Counted from the first letter of the stretch, positions 15,540-24,585 are shown. The stretch: DNA of 32,136 bases from CAZWEZ01 sp964632795 (GCA_964632795.1 CAZWEZ010000040.1:1-32136), one strand, 5' to 3'. Made by a program: numbers and translations. The notes: a model not told the origin generated them from the sequence alone.

Positions 15540-17066
15540 GTGAGCACCCATCGGGTAACTGATCTTGGGGGGGCTATTGAGGCGCTTCGCGATGCGCTGG
15601 GTGCCGAGCATGTCCTGCTCGATCCTCACCAACGAGCGATCCGATCCGCGTCGACAGCCCCGTTCCCGATCCACGCCTGGACCGATCATCTTGCCGATGT
15701 CGTGGCCATGCCTGGCAGCCGCGACGAGGTCGTGGAAATCGTGCGGATCGCAAACCGTCACAACATCCCCATCGTACCTCGCGCGGCGGGCAGCGGCTTG
15801 GCCGATGGCGCCGTTCCTCTACGTCGTGGCATCGTCGTCGACATCAAGCGGATGTGCGAGATCCTCGAGATCGACGAGGAGAACATGACCGTCACCGTCC
15901 AACCCGGCATCAACATGCTGGAGCTGAACAAGGTGCTGGCGCCGCTCGATCTATTTTATCCCGACGACCCTGCTTCCTACCCGGTCTCCGTCATCGGCGG
16001 GAGGATCGGAGCCGGCGGATGGAGCCTTCTCGGAGCCGGCTACGGGCACGTCCCCGACCTTGTCATCAGCATGGAAGTCGTACTTCCGACGGGCGAGGTG
16101 ATTCAGGTCGGCGGAGGCGGCGGGAAAAAAATCCGCAAGTCTTCGGTGGGTTTCCGCCTCAAGGATCTTTTCATCGGCCACCAGGGGACGTTGGGAATCA
16201 CGACCGAAGCGACGCTCGACCTCGTACCACGCCCCGAGGCCGAGTTCCCGGCCTTCTTCGCTTATGATTCCTTGGCCGACGCCCACCGCAATGCCTATCA
16301 ACTCAGCCGAACCGGCCTCCGGACGCTCTCTGGGATGGTGATGTTCGACGAGAGGAAGGTGGAGTTTCTCCGCCGTGACGACGAGGCGTGGATTCCGCTT
16401 CCGGAGGACGTGCGCGCGGCGATGGCGGTCGTCTGCTACGGCGCCGAGGTCGAGGTCGAGGCCGCCAAGAATCGCATTTTCGAGGTCGTCGAGGCAGGGG
16501 GCGGGCGCTACCTCGGCACCGAGCTCTCGGAGGGTGACTGGGCCGCACGCCATGACCGCTACCACCTTTCCCACCACGGTCGACGCAGCGACGGCCAGGT
16601 GGTCCCGCTGTCGTGGCACTGCGAAGACGCGGCGATCAACCACAGCGCCCTTCTCTTCGTCAATAAGCGCTGGCACGAACTCGTCAACAGCTACGTCGAA
16701 CGCTACGACGGCATGTTCGACAACTGGGGCATGTTCATGTACGTGAACAACCCCTTCAAACCGTGGGGCGACTACCTGACCGAGATCGACATCGGGATCA
16801 ACGAACTCGACATGACCCCGGAGGTCTGGGCCGCGTGGATCGAGCTGAAGAGTGAGATCGCCAAGGTGGCGGTCGAAGCGGGCGGCTCGATCTCGGCGTG
16901 TCACGGCGGCACGCGCGAGGGAGACGTCGAGGTCGCGTGCCGCGTCGAACTCGCCGGAGGCCAGTTCAAGCTCATGAAGCAGATCAAGCGAATGCTCGAT
17001 CCCAACAACATCATGAACCCCGGGAAGTATCTCCTCGACGAAGCTTATGAGGAGGAGGTCAAATGA
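15540..17066 (+). CDS. FAD-linked 2-hydroxyacid-type oxidase/dehydrogenase
   Basis: A GTG start at 15540 follows GAAGGGAG and gives 508 aa. The N-terminal PCMH-type FAD domain (about 45-225) contains IVPRAAGSGLADG, VTVQPGINMLELNKVL and HQGTLGITTEATL; the C-terminal FAD-oxidase-C domain ends DPNNIMNPGKYLLD, as in GlcD and D-lactate dehydrogenases. At the usual SxEHG(I/V)G active-site segment the sequence is SACHGGTREGD. The stop overlaps the next start (ATGA), so the oxidase and the Fe-S protein are made together, as GlcD and GlcF are. It probably oxidises a hydroxy acid imported by the neighbouring ABC system and feeds electrons to ETF. The exact substrate is not determinable. Confidence 0.88.
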   Translation: MSTHRVTDLGGAIEALRDALGAEHVLLDPHQRAIRSASTAPFPIHAWTDHLADVVAMPGSRDEVVEIVRIANRHNIPIVPRAAGSGLADGAVPLRRGIVVDIKRMCEILEIDEENMTVTVQPGINMLELNKVLAPLDLFYPDDPASYPVSVIGGRIGAGGWSLLGAGYGHVPDLVISMEVVLPTGEVIQVGGGGGKKIRKSSVGFRLKDLFIGHQGTLGITTEATLDLVPRPEAEFPAFFAYDSLADAHRNAYQLSRTGLRTLSGMVMFDERKVEFLRRDDEAWIPLPEDVRAAMAVVCYGAEVEVEAAKNRIFEVVEAGGGRYLGTELSEGDWAARHDRYHLSHHGRRSDGQVVPLSWHCEDAAINHSALLFVNKRWHELVNSYVERYDGMFDNWGMFMYVNNPFKPWGDYLTEIDIGINELDMTPEVWAAWIELKSEIAKVAVEAGGSISACHGGTREGDVEVACRVELAGGQFKLMKQIKRMLDPNNIMNPGKYLLDEAYEEEVK

Positions 17067-18277
17067 CAGAGCAACTTAGCCACAAGACGTTCTATGGCGA
17101 GGCCATCGAGCCTGGGAAACCGTTTTCGCCCGCCCTGGTCAGGGACTGCTACAGCGTCTTCGCCTGTCGGCATAAGTTCTGCCGCGAGGTCTGCCCCGTT
17201 TACCAGCAGGGCCGAAACGAGGCCAACACGGCGTACGGCTTCCACACCGCCATCCTGGTGATCTCCAAGGGGATCGGCGAACTCGCCGACATGCGCGGCA
17301 CCATCACCAACTGCCTGGAGTGCGGCGCCTGTGAACTTCGCTGTCCCAACACGCTCTACGGCGGCGACTTCTACCGGGCCACCACCACCAACATCGACCT
17401 GGTGCGCAAGGTGAGGCGGGACCTGGTCGCGGCTGGCATCCCCTTCGAAGGGTATGAAGAGGTGAAATCGGTCGTCGACACCGACGTCGGTTACTTCGAT
17501 GATGCCTCCGAGGACATTACGCGCTGGGCTGCCGATCTCGATCTGCCGCGGTCCGGCGAGACGATGCTTTTCGTCGACTATTTCGATGCCCTCCAGACCA
17601 CCGAGGTGCCGCGTCTGGCGGCGAAGATTCTCCAGGCCGCGGGGGTGTCTTTCGGGATACTCGACCACCCGGCGCCGTCGCTCGGCGAGCTTCTGGACAC
17701 CGACCTCGAGGCGTTTATCCGCTATGCCCGCCACAACGTCGATGAACTGAAGAAGGCCGGGGCGAAGCGGGTCATCGTCCTCAACCCCCACGACTACTCC
17801 TACCTGACGCGCGATTATCCGGCCCATGTCGGCGAACTTCCCTTCGAGGCGGTGTTCATCACCGACGAACTGGAACGGCTGCTCGACGAAGGAAAGCTCA
17901 ACTTCCAGCGCGAGGAAAAAAGCCGCGTCAGCTACCACGACCCATGTACGCTCAACAAGATCTGCGGGATCACGGACTCGCCGAGAAAGGTTCTCGCGGC
18001 GATTCCGGGCGTCGAGTTGGTCGATGTCGACCCCGTCACCCAATGGAGCTATTGCTGCGGCAACGGCAACGCCAGTTATCGCCAAATCCATCCGGAAACG
18101 TCATACCGGATCGGCGCCAACCGGCTGCGCCAGGCGGCCGACCTCGGCGTCGAGCAGCTTATCGTGGCATGCCCGCGCTGCAAGGATCAGTTCACCGATG
18201 TCAAGGCCCGCTCCGGCAGCCCGATCGAGCCGACCCATATCCTCGAACTGCTGGCCCGGGCGATGGGCCTCGACTAG
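17063..18277 (+). CDS. GlcF/HdrD-like Fe-S subunit (CCG domain)
   Basis: The 404-aa protein partners the oxidase. A canonical CxxCxxCxxxCP cluster is seen at C84-C87-C90-C94 (CLECGACELRCP). The first cluster is unusual: C29, C35, C40 and C44 (CYSVFACRHKFCREVCP) lack CxxC spacing. Only the second CCG domain keeps its cysteines (YHDPCTLNKICG, YCCGNGNAS, VACPRCKDQF); the first half (MLFVDYFDALQ onward) has lost them. It should relay electrons from the flavin of the oxidase towards ETF. ATGA overlap upstream and 13 bp to the small gene downstream show one operon. Confidence 0.85.
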   Translation: MTEQLSHKTFYGEAIEPGKPFSPALVRDCYSVFACRHKFCREVCPVYQQGRNEANTAYGFHTAILVISKGIGELADMRGTITNCLECGACELRCPNTLYGGDFYRATTTNIDLVRKVRRDLVAAGIPFEGYEEVKSVVDTDVGYFDDASEDITRWAADLDLPRSGETMLFVDYFDALQTTEVPRLAAKILQAAGVSFGILDHPAPSLGELLDTDLEAFIRYARHNVDELKKAGAKRVIVLNPHDYSYLTRDYPAHVGELPFEAVFITDELERLLDEGKLNFQREEKSRVSYHDPCTLNKICGITDSPRKVLAAIPGVELVDVDPVTQWSYCCGNGNASYRQIHPETSYRIGANRLRQAADLGVEQLIVACPRCKDQFTDVKARSGSPIEPTHILELLARAMGLD

Positions 18278-18290
18278 GAAGGAGCAGACA

Positions 18291-18482
18291 ATGTCCGAGA
18301 AGGTTATCTTTCGCGACGGAAAATACGAGATAGACCCGGCCATGATGACCGAGGTCGTCCGCCAGCAACGCATGAACGAGGCCGAACGGGATCGGATCAT
18401 CGAAAGCCGCCTTCGCTATCTCGACTGGATGCACGTCCACTTCGCCAAGCGCGTGACTCCGCCCCCGGAGGGCGCCGAGTAG
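18291..18482 (+). CDS. Small operon protein of unknown function (63 aa)
   Basis: An ATG with an excellent AAGGAG site opens 63 codons. The protein starts MSEKVIFRDGKYEIDPAMMT, continues as a charged helix rich in Arg and Glu, and ends VTPPPEGAE; there are no cysteines or membrane helices. It sits between the Fe-S subunit and etfB in the same transcript, so it is probably an accessory or assembly subunit of the oxidase complex. I do not recognise the family. Confidence 0.75.
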   Translation: MSEKVIFRDGKYEIDPAMMTEVVRQQRMNEAERDRIIESRLRYLDWMHVHFAKRVTPPPEGAE

Positions 18483-18548
18483 GACAACGAAGCGCGTGGG
18501 CGATCCAGCCTCGACATCCTGTGTCCATACCGTTCCCGGAGGTAAAGC

Positions 18549-19334
18549 TTGCACATTGTAGTCTGCGTCAAGCATGTCCCGGACACGACCGAGATTCGCT
18601 TCGACTCAACGACCGGTGAGCTTCGCCTGCGTGGCGTGCCGACCAAGCTCAACGACTATGACCGACACGCGGTCGAGGAAGGGGCGCGTCTTCGCGAAGC
18701 ACTCGGCGCGAAGGTCAGCCTGCTGTCGATCGGCCCCAGCGAGGCAACCCGGACGCTCAAGGAGGCGCTCGCCTTCGGCGCCGATCAGGCCTTCCTCGTC
18801 ACCGCCCCCTCGGGGATTGCGCTCGATCCGGCAGCCACCGCCCAGTTCCTCGTAGCGGCCATGGACCGTGTCGGGCCGGCAGACCTCATCCTCTGCGGCG
18901 ACGTTTCCGAAGACGGCTACAACAGACTCGTCCCCGGGATGCTGGCCACCAAACTCGGGGTTCCCTTCCTCGCCTCGGCCAGCCACCTTGAGCTGGACGA
19001 CGGATTCGCGACGGTGACGAGCCTCGAGGACGATTGGGTCGAGAAGTACCGGCTCACGCTCCCCGCGGTTCTGTCCGTCAGCCGTGCGATAAACGAGCCA
19101 CGGCTGGTGACCGCGCTCCAGGTCTTGAAGGTCCAGATGAACCGGATCACGACGATTTCGGCGACCGAGCTGGACATCGATGCACCCGAGCCGGCGGCGG
19201 AGGAACTCGCCACGCGCGTCGTAAGCTTGCGGCCCGCGGGGGTCCCGAGGCGCAATGAGATTCTGAAAGGCGAGCCGGATGAGGTTGTCTCACAGCTCAT
19301 TACCGGTCTCGAGAGATTGGGGGTGCTGGAGTGA
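18549..19334 (+). CDS. etfB: Electron transfer flavoprotein beta subunit
   Basis: A TTG start at 18549 has GGAGGT six bases upstream. The 261-aa protein begins HIVVCVKHVPDTTEIRFD and contains LNDYDRHAVEEGARLRE, ALAFGADQAFLV and LILCGDVSEDGYN, all characteristic of EtfB. It carries the AMP or second FAD and interacts with the dehydrogenase. Its stop overlaps the GTG of etfA. The unusual start codon might lower its yield relative to neighbours. Confidence 0.92.
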   Translation: MHIVVCVKHVPDTTEIRFDSTTGELRLRGVPTKLNDYDRHAVEEGARLREALGAKVSLLSIGPSEATRTLKEALAFGADQAFLVTAPSGIALDPAATAQFLVAAMDRVGPADLILCGDVSEDGYNRLVPGMLATKLGVPFLASASHLELDDGFATVTSLEDDWVEKYRLTLPAVLSVSRAINEPRLVTALQVLKVQMNRITTISATELDIDAPEPAAEELATRVVSLRPAGVPRRNEILKGEPDEVVSQLITGLERLGVLE

Positions 19335-20299
19335 GTAGTGTTGCGATGCTCGTGGCGGACTCGCGATTCGATCTGGAACCGGGGGTCGCATCGGCCCGAA
19401 GTGTCGTCGAGGGGGGGGATGTCATCGCCGTTGTGGTGGGGCGCGATGATGGGGCGATCGCTGCAGCCGGAGCCGCGGGGGTCGAGCGCATCGTTGTCCT
19501 CGACGGGCCCGGGCTTGCGCCGCCGCTCCCCGGGACTGCCGCCGCGGTGCTGGCCGAGGCCTGTGACCGCCACGAGGTCGAGCTCCTCGTGCTTCCGGCG
19601 GCGACTCCCTGGCGCGATGCCGCTTCGCAGGTCGCCACCCGTATCGATGGGGCATGCGTCACCGACGTTCTCGAGTTGCGAAGGGACGAAGGTGGCACGT
19701 TGCTCGCCGATCGCCTGCTTTACGGCGGAGTCGTCGTGGCGACCGTCGCCCTGCAACGGCGACCGGCCGTCGTCACGATGGCCCTTCCCGGACCCGGGCC
19801 CGACCCTCGTTCTTCAGGCGACGGACCTCACACCGTGTCGGTCGAAGAGGTGGAGATCCCGACACTGGGAATTGAGCTTCTCGAGCGCCAGCCCATCGAA
19901 CACCAGGCCAACCTGGGCGCCGCCCGGCGGATCGTCTCCGTCGGCCGTGGCCTGCGGGCACGAGACGATCTTTCGATGATCGAGGAACTGGCCGCGCACC
20001 TCGAGGCCGAGATCGGCTGCTCGCGACCGGTCACCGAGGACTTCCACTGGCTCCCCCCGGAACGCCAGGTTGGGCTGACAGGCACTACCGTAAAGCCGGA
20101 GCTCTATTTGGCGGTGGGCATCTCGGGCCAGATCCAGCATCAGGTGGGCATGCGCGAATCGGGGGTCATCGTGGCGATCAATTCCAACCCCGCGGCGCCG
20201 ATCTTCGAGATTGCCGATATTGGCATCGTCGGCGATATCTACGAGGTCATACCCAGGCTTACGGCGGCGCTCGCATCACGCCGCGCGGGCCGGGCCTGA
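19331..20299 (+). CDS. etfA: Electron transfer flavoprotein alpha subunit
   Basis: The GTG at 19331 overlaps the etfB stop (GTGA). The 322-aa protein has a variable N-terminal domain and the conserved FAD domain: RRIVSVGRGLRARDD, then VGLTGTTVKPELYLAVGISGQIQH and VIVAINSNPAAPIFEIADIGIVGD. No N-terminal ferredoxin domain is present, unlike the EtfA of electron-bifurcating lactate dehydrogenases. With EtfB it would accept electrons from the FAD/Fe-S oxidase and hand them to the membrane protein encoded 18 bp downstream. Confidence 0.93.
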   Translation: MSSVAMLVADSRFDLEPGVASARSVVEGGDVIAVVVGRDDGAIAAAGAAGVERIVVLDGPGLAPPLPGTAAAVLAEACDRHEVELLVLPAATPWRDAASQVATRIDGACVTDVLELRRDEGGTLLADRLLYGGVVVATVALQRRPAVVTMALPGPGPDPRSSGDGPHTVSVEEVEIPTLGIELLERQPIEHQANLGAARRIVSVGRGLRARDDLSMIEELAAHLEAEIGCSRPVTEDFHWLPPERQVGLTGTTVKPELYLAVGISGQIQHQVGMRESGVIVAINSNPAAPIFEIADIGIVGDIYEVIPRLTAALASRRAGRA

Positions 20300-20317
20300 C
20301 CGGTCAAGGGGCCCGGC

Positions 20318-22369
20318 GTGGAATCGGAGCCTTTCCGCCTCTACATGCCGTCCATCCCCGGGTGGGTGGAGCCGCTCGTTTACCTCGCATTCGTCCTTGC
20401 GCTGCTCGTTTTCGCGTACGACGTCATCGTCCGCCTCCGCCGGTACGGGGGGGTGCGTGGCTTCGTCGTCGGTTTGGCGCGGGCCGTTGCCTCGCGGCCC
20501 GGAAAGGTGCTCGCGGTCTTGATGACCGATGTCCTCGGCCTGCGACGAATTCGACGCGATCGCCTGGGCGGGCTCGTGCATGGCCTCATCTTCTGGTCGT
20601 TTCTGGTTCTCATTCTGGGAACGCTCCTCATCGCCTTGGAAGAAGACATCACCGCGAACGCGGGCCTGCGCTTTTTACGCGGGCCCTTCTACCTGACCTT
20701 CGAGGTTGTGCTCGACAGCGCCGGCTTGTTGCTCGTCGCCGGCCTCTTGCTTGCACTCTGGCGACGCTATTCGCGCCGGGCGCCCTATCTCGGAGGAAGG
20801 CGTTCGTTCCTGATCTTCTACGTCATCATGCTCTTCCCCCCGCTCTCCGGCTTTCTGCTGGAGGCGCTTCGAATCCTGGTTCACCCGACGCCCTGGGTCA
20901 CCTACTCCTACGTCGGGTCGGCTCTCGCAAGCGCGCTCGCGCCGCTCGTTGGCGAGCACCCGCTGGAGCTCTACTGGGGTGTCTGGGGAACGCATCTCGT
21001 CGGCATATTCGCCGCCATGGCGATTATCCTGCGAACGGCGCTGGAGCACGTGATTCTTCTGCCAATCAACATGGTGCTGCAAGCAGACCGGGACCCGTCG
21101 CGACTGTCGCTCCCCTTCAATCTGTCGACGCTTGCCGAGGATGCCGACTTCGAGGCGCTGAGCCCGGGCTTCGGTCACGTGGCCGATCTCGACTGGCGGC
21201 ATCGCTTCAGCCTTGATGTCTGCGTCGACTGCGGTCGCTGCGAGGCGGTGTGTCCTGCTTTCGCCGCCGGACGGCCTCTCTCGCCGCAGGCGCTCGTGCA
21301 GGCCTTGGGGGCGGAGATCCGGGCCCTGCCGGGCACGGGCCACAAGGCCGGTAGCGAGGATCTCTTTGCCCGTGGCATTGTCGAGGAAGCGACCGTCTGG
21401 TCGTGCCTCACCTGTGGCGCCTGCGCCAACGAATGCCCTGCCTGGATCGACCAGCCGGGAACGATCGTCGACTTGCGCAGGCACCTGGTCGGCGAGGGGC
21501 GACTCGATGAACGCCAGGCTCTGCTACTGACGGGCGTCGAGCGCAACGGCAATCCGTTCGCCCTCCCATCCTACCAGCGTGGCGAGTGGCTCGCCGAACT
21601 TGGCGCACCGACCATCGCCGAGTGCCCCGATGCGGACTACCTTTACTGGATCGGCTGCATGGCGGCCTACGATCCACGCGTCCAAAGCGTCGCCAGGGCG
21701 ATGATCAAAATCCTGCAGCACGCAGGCATACGCTTCGCGGTCCTCGGCGAAGATGAGTGCTGTTTGGGCGAGAGTGTTCGCAAGATGGGCGAAGAGGCGG
21801 GCTTCCAGCTCCGGGCGATTGAAACGATCGCCCGGCTCCAGGAGCATGGGATCCGCCGGATTCTGACACATTGTCCGCACTGCCTTTCGACGTTTGCCAA
21901 TGACTACCCGCTGCTTGGTGGAAGCTTCGAGGTCGTTCACCACAGCGAGTTGCTCGATGAGCTGATCCGCGCGGGACGCGTACCGCGACCGAAAGCGCCG
22001 ATCGGCAACGCAGTCACCTATCACGATCCGTGCAACCTGGGGCGCCTCGGTGGCCAGTACGATAAACCTCGCAAGGTCGCGAGCTTCGCGACAGGAACGC
22101 CGCTCGTCGAGATGGAACAATCACGCGACCGCGCCTTCTGTTGCGGCGGGGGCGGCGGGAACTACTGGTGGCGCGTCCCCGAGCATCAGCCGGTGAGCCA
22201 TCTTCGTCTCCAGCAGGCCCGTGCGACCGGAGCGGCAGTCATAGCGACCGCGTGCCCGTTCTGCCTGGCCATGCTCGAGGACGCATCGGGAAAAATAGCC
22301 GACCCGCCGCGAATCGCCGACCTCGCCGAACTGGTGGCAACTTCCCTACCCGATCCGCACGACACATGA
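20318..22369 (+). CDS. Membrane ETF:quinone oxidoreductase, EMO type (NarI-like plus CCG)
   Basis: The GTG start at 20318 gives 683 aa. The N-terminal third has about five hydrophobic helices of the NarI/cytochrome-b type, with histidines placed for heme (GGLVHGLIFW, HLVGIFAAMAII, ALEHVILLP). Two 4Fe-4S motifs follow near residues 302 and 363 (CVDCGRCEAVCP, CLTCGACANECP), then two complete CCG domains (IGCMAAYDP with DECCLG; YHDPCNLG with FCCGGGG and ACPFC). This domain order matches the DUF224/HdrD-like family proposed as ETF:menaquinone oxidoreductase (EMO) in Geobacter and syntrophs. Encoded right after etfBA, it most likely passes electrons from ETF to the quinone pool. Confidence 0.85.
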   Translation: MESEPFRLYMPSIPGWVEPLVYLAFVLALLVFAYDVIVRLRRYGGVRGFVVGLARAVASRPGKVLAVLMTDVLGLRRIRRDRLGGLVHGLIFWSFLVLILGTLLIALEEDITANAGLRFLRGPFYLTFEVVLDSAGLLLVAGLLLALWRRYSRRAPYLGGRRSFLIFYVIMLFPPLSGFLLEALRILVHPTPWVTYSYVGSALASALAPLVGEHPLELYWGVWGTHLVGIFAAMAIILRTALEHVILLPINMVLQADRDPSRLSLPFNLSTLAEDADFEALSPGFGHVADLDWRHRFSLDVCVDCGRCEAVCPAFAAGRPLSPQALVQALGAEIRALPGTGHKAGSEDLFARGIVEEATVWSCLTCGACANECPAWIDQPGTIVDLRRHLVGEGRLDERQALLLTGVERNGNPFALPSYQRGEWLAELGAPTIAECPDADYLYWIGCMAAYDPRVQSVARAMIKILQHAGIRFAVLGEDECCLGESVRKMGEEAGFQLRAIETIARLQEHGIRRILTHCPHCLSTFANDYPLLGGSFEVVHHSELLDELIRAGRVPRPKAPIGNAVTYHDPCNLGRLGGQYDKPRKVASFATGTPLVEMEQSRDRAFCCGGGGGNYWWRVPEHQPVSHLRLQQARATGAAVIATACPFCLAMLEDASGKIADPPRIADLAELVATSLPDPHDT

Positions 22370-22518
22370 GCCAGCATCGGCGCTGGCGTTGTCACGCTGT
22401 TCGCCTATTGCCTCTGGTGGATTATGAAATCCCTGAAATCCTTCCTCGACTACGAAAAGATATCAACAAATTTCTCGATCCGAACTTTCAGAGCGATGGA
22501 ACACCGCCTGCAACCTGA
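22366..22518 (+). CDS. Possible small ORF coupled to the EMO gene (50 aa)
   Basis: An ATG at 22366 overlaps the EMO stop (ATGA) and opens 50 codons: MSQHRRWRCHAVRLLPLVDY, then a charged stretch containing PEILPRLRKDINKFLDPNF. The overlap fits translational coupling at the end of the operon, but the N-terminus is arginine-rich and there is no recognised domain. It may be a genuine terminal subunit or chance. Confidence 0.35.
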   Translation: MSQHRRWRCHAVRLLPLVDYEIPEILPRLRKDINKFLDPNFQSDGTPPAT

Positions 22519-23125
22519 CAACAGCTACTGACCTGCCCGACGAACGATACCACTTTTCAAATTAGAATCGGTTGTGTTGGGAATGCCTGATCGGACCAAT
22601 GCCCGTGTGCAGTCAATGTCCGAGTCGGGTCATGTGTGGACGGCTCCCTGTTGGCAAGGGTTAAGTTGACGTTGATGCAGGTTGGTCGGGTGCTGTCATG
22701 TGTCCGGCCTGTTGATGCGGCGCACATGGCCGCTGGCCCTAATGCGATCCGCCGGATCGGGTCCCAATCACAAGCACGCGCTTGATGCGCCGTGACCCAA
22801 ACGGGTTTTCCCGACCCTCGGTTCGACCGATATAGCTTCCTTCATGGACGGCTCCTATTTCCCTGTGGTTGATGACAACCATCATTTTGGCACATCGCGA
22901 TGCCGTCGGGTGGGAGCCGTCCACCGCATCACAACCGGCCCAATCCCCCGCCTCCACCATAGTCGGCTATGCTGTATGCGTACATGAGGTCGTGAGTTAC
23001 GGACACGATACCGTAAGCACGCCAAAGTCTGGTCAGCGGAGGGCTGCGAAGGGGATGGGGGTTCCCTTGACGGTGGAATATAGATAAAATTGCCATGGAT
23101 TTGGAAGTTATCTAGGAGTCGGCTT
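22519..23125. other. Gene-free AT-richer stretch with a repeated 12-mer
   Basis: No convincing gene is seen on either strand. TGGACGGCTCCC occurs at 22637-22648, 11 of its bases again at 22845-22855, and its exact complement at 22912-22923. This might be the ruin of a small mobile element. A weak minus-strand frame (22739-22960) has no domain or start support. Confidence 0.4.
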
Positions 23126-24166
23126 ATGAATGAAATAGGTGAGGTCTTTGCCAACTTAGCTGACAGTGGCGAGCCACCTTTGATTGCCCAGCTAGCTCGG
23201 GCGTCTTGGCTCTCTGGTGTAGCGAAATCGGCGATTGGGCTGGGGATATGCACTAAGTTGCGTGGGGGAAAACAAAGCTCGGATTGGATGGCAAGACAGT
23301 TGGGTGCAAATCCTCAACACACGAGAGAAATGTTGAATTCCTGTGTAGCGGCAGGTTTGTTGGAAAAAATTGGCGACGAGTACCAAAATACAAAAATGAG
23401 CGCCACATATCTGGTTAAAGGGGAGCCTAATTACTACGGCGAGGCCTTCACATATTTGTCAAGTTTAGGGGCCCTTTTTGATAAAGTGGATACTGCGATG
23501 CTTTCAGGCGAAGAAATGTCCCACGAAGAGGAGTTTAAGTCAGAGGAAGAGGAAGTAGCCTATTGGCGTCACTACATGCTGGCCATGGACCAGTGGGGCG
23601 GAGGGATGCAACAAGACCTGCTTCTGCAAAATACCGACCTGACCGGTAAGAGTAAATTTCTGGATGTGGGTGGTGGATCCGGGGTTTATACCATAGCCTT
23701 TTGCCAAAAATATCCGGATCTGATTGGGGTTGTTTTCGATCAGGAAAAGGCCTTGCCTGTTGCAAAATCTCTAATTGAAACTCAAGGGTTATCCCAGCGA
23801 ATCTCAACGTTGGCGGGGGATTATTATACCGATCCTTTCGGCTCTGATTACGATGCAGTTCTGTTTTCAGGGGTGCTGATTCAGGAGCCTCCTGAGGGAC
23901 AGGCACGCCTGCTGAAGAAGACCTACGAGTGTATGAACTCTGGCGGCTTGGTCATTGTACAAGACATCATGAAAATAGGCCCCTACACCGAAACATCACC
24001 TAAAATAGCCTTGGAAAGCTTAGTGGCTTCGGTTTTTTATGGCGGTGCGGGAGGTGTGGTTTCCGGTGACGACACAGCGAAGTTCCTTGTCTCAGCAGGC
24101 TTCACTTCTCCCAAGCAGATCCCCTTGCCAGGGGTGTACTCGGTGGTGACGGCCGTGAAACCGTAA
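23126..24166 (+). CDS. SAM-dependent O-methyltransferase with winged-helix domain
   Basis: I chose the ATG at 23126 because AGGAG precedes it by 7 bases; an ATG at 23090 would add 12 unlikely residues. The 346-aa protein has an N-terminal winged-helix dimerisation domain (LTRAS-like region LIAQLARASWLSGVAKSAIG and a helix ending GLLEKIGDEY) and a C-terminal methyltransferase with the SAM loop FLDVGGGSGVYTIAF, VVFDQEKALP and VIVQDIMKI. This is the layout of plant and bacterial O-methyltransferases acting on hydroxyl groups of secondary metabolites. The gene is clearly AT-richer with different codon use than the operon before it, which suggests recent transfer. Neighbours give no substrate clue. 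Confidence 0.82.
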   Translation: MNEIGEVFANLADSGEPPLIAQLARASWLSGVAKSAIGLGICTKLRGGKQSSDWMARQLGANPQHTREMLNSCVAAGLLEKIGDEYQNTKMSATYLVKGEPNYYGEAFTYLSSLGALFDKVDTAMLSGEEMSHEEEFKSEEEEVAYWRHYMLAMDQWGGGMQQDLLLQNTDLTGKSKFLDVGGGSGVYTIAFCQKYPDLIGVVFDQEKALPVAKSLIETQGLSQRISTLAGDYYTDPFGSDYDAVLFSGVLIQEPPEGQARLLKKTYECMNSGGLVIVQDIMKIGPYTETSPKIALESLVASVFYGGAGGVVSGDDTAKFLVSAGFTSPKQIPLPGVYSVVTAVKP

Positions 24167-24480
24167 GGAAGGCGGCCAAGAAGAATCTAATAATGGGAAA
24201 GCGGATGTCACGGCGTAAGGCTCGATTGACCTGATTTCAGCACCCCATCCCGTAACCTCCGCAATTCCATTCGATTCGTCGGGGAGCCATGGATTAGGGC
24301 CTTATCGGACGGCCAGGGACCCCGGGACGGTTGCCGGCATGGAGATGGCGTCGGCCGGGTCCATTCGCCTTCCGGGGTCTTGATCCTGGCTTGGATTCAC
24401 TGACTGAGGTTTGGGGTGTGAAGGACGATCTTGCCGTCCAGGACTTTTCGTGGCACGGGCATAGCCTGCCCTTTCAGCTG
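24167..24480. other. Gene-free stretch before the tRNA-derived repeat
   Basis: No supported gene, tRNA or clear terminator is visible here. It is the left flank of the tRNA-Leu islet. Confidence 0.4.
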
Positions 24481-24537
24481 TTGGTGCGGGCGGTCGGACT
24501 CGAACCGGCACGTCCTTGCGGACAACAGATTTTGAGT
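24481..24537 (-). repeat. tRNA-Leu 3' fragment (attachment-site duplicate)
   Basis: Bases 24495-24537 repeat 43 bp of the intact tRNA-Leu(CAA) exactly (25841-25883), from the anticodon loop into the T arm. Bases 24481-24493 repeat 13 bp (TTGGTGCGGGCGG) just beyond that tRNA at 25790-25802. The D arm is absent or badly degraded. This is the usual scar of integration at the 3' half of a tRNA gene. Confidence 0.8.
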
Positions 24538-24585
24538 GCCGTGGGCGTAGCAATCCAATTCAATTACGAAGTTGGGTGCTTACGA

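Noticed and set aside
17045..18091. Minus-strand frame of 348 codons
   Set aside because: Opposite the well-supported Fe-S subunit gene.
22739..22960. Minus-strand frame of 73 codons in the empty stretch
   Set aside because: No ribosome site or domain; possible remnant only.
24302..24553. Minus-strand frame with SKSVVRKDVPVRVRPPAP
   Set aside because: This is the familiar false translation of a tRNA-Leu 3' half, here the duplicated fragment.
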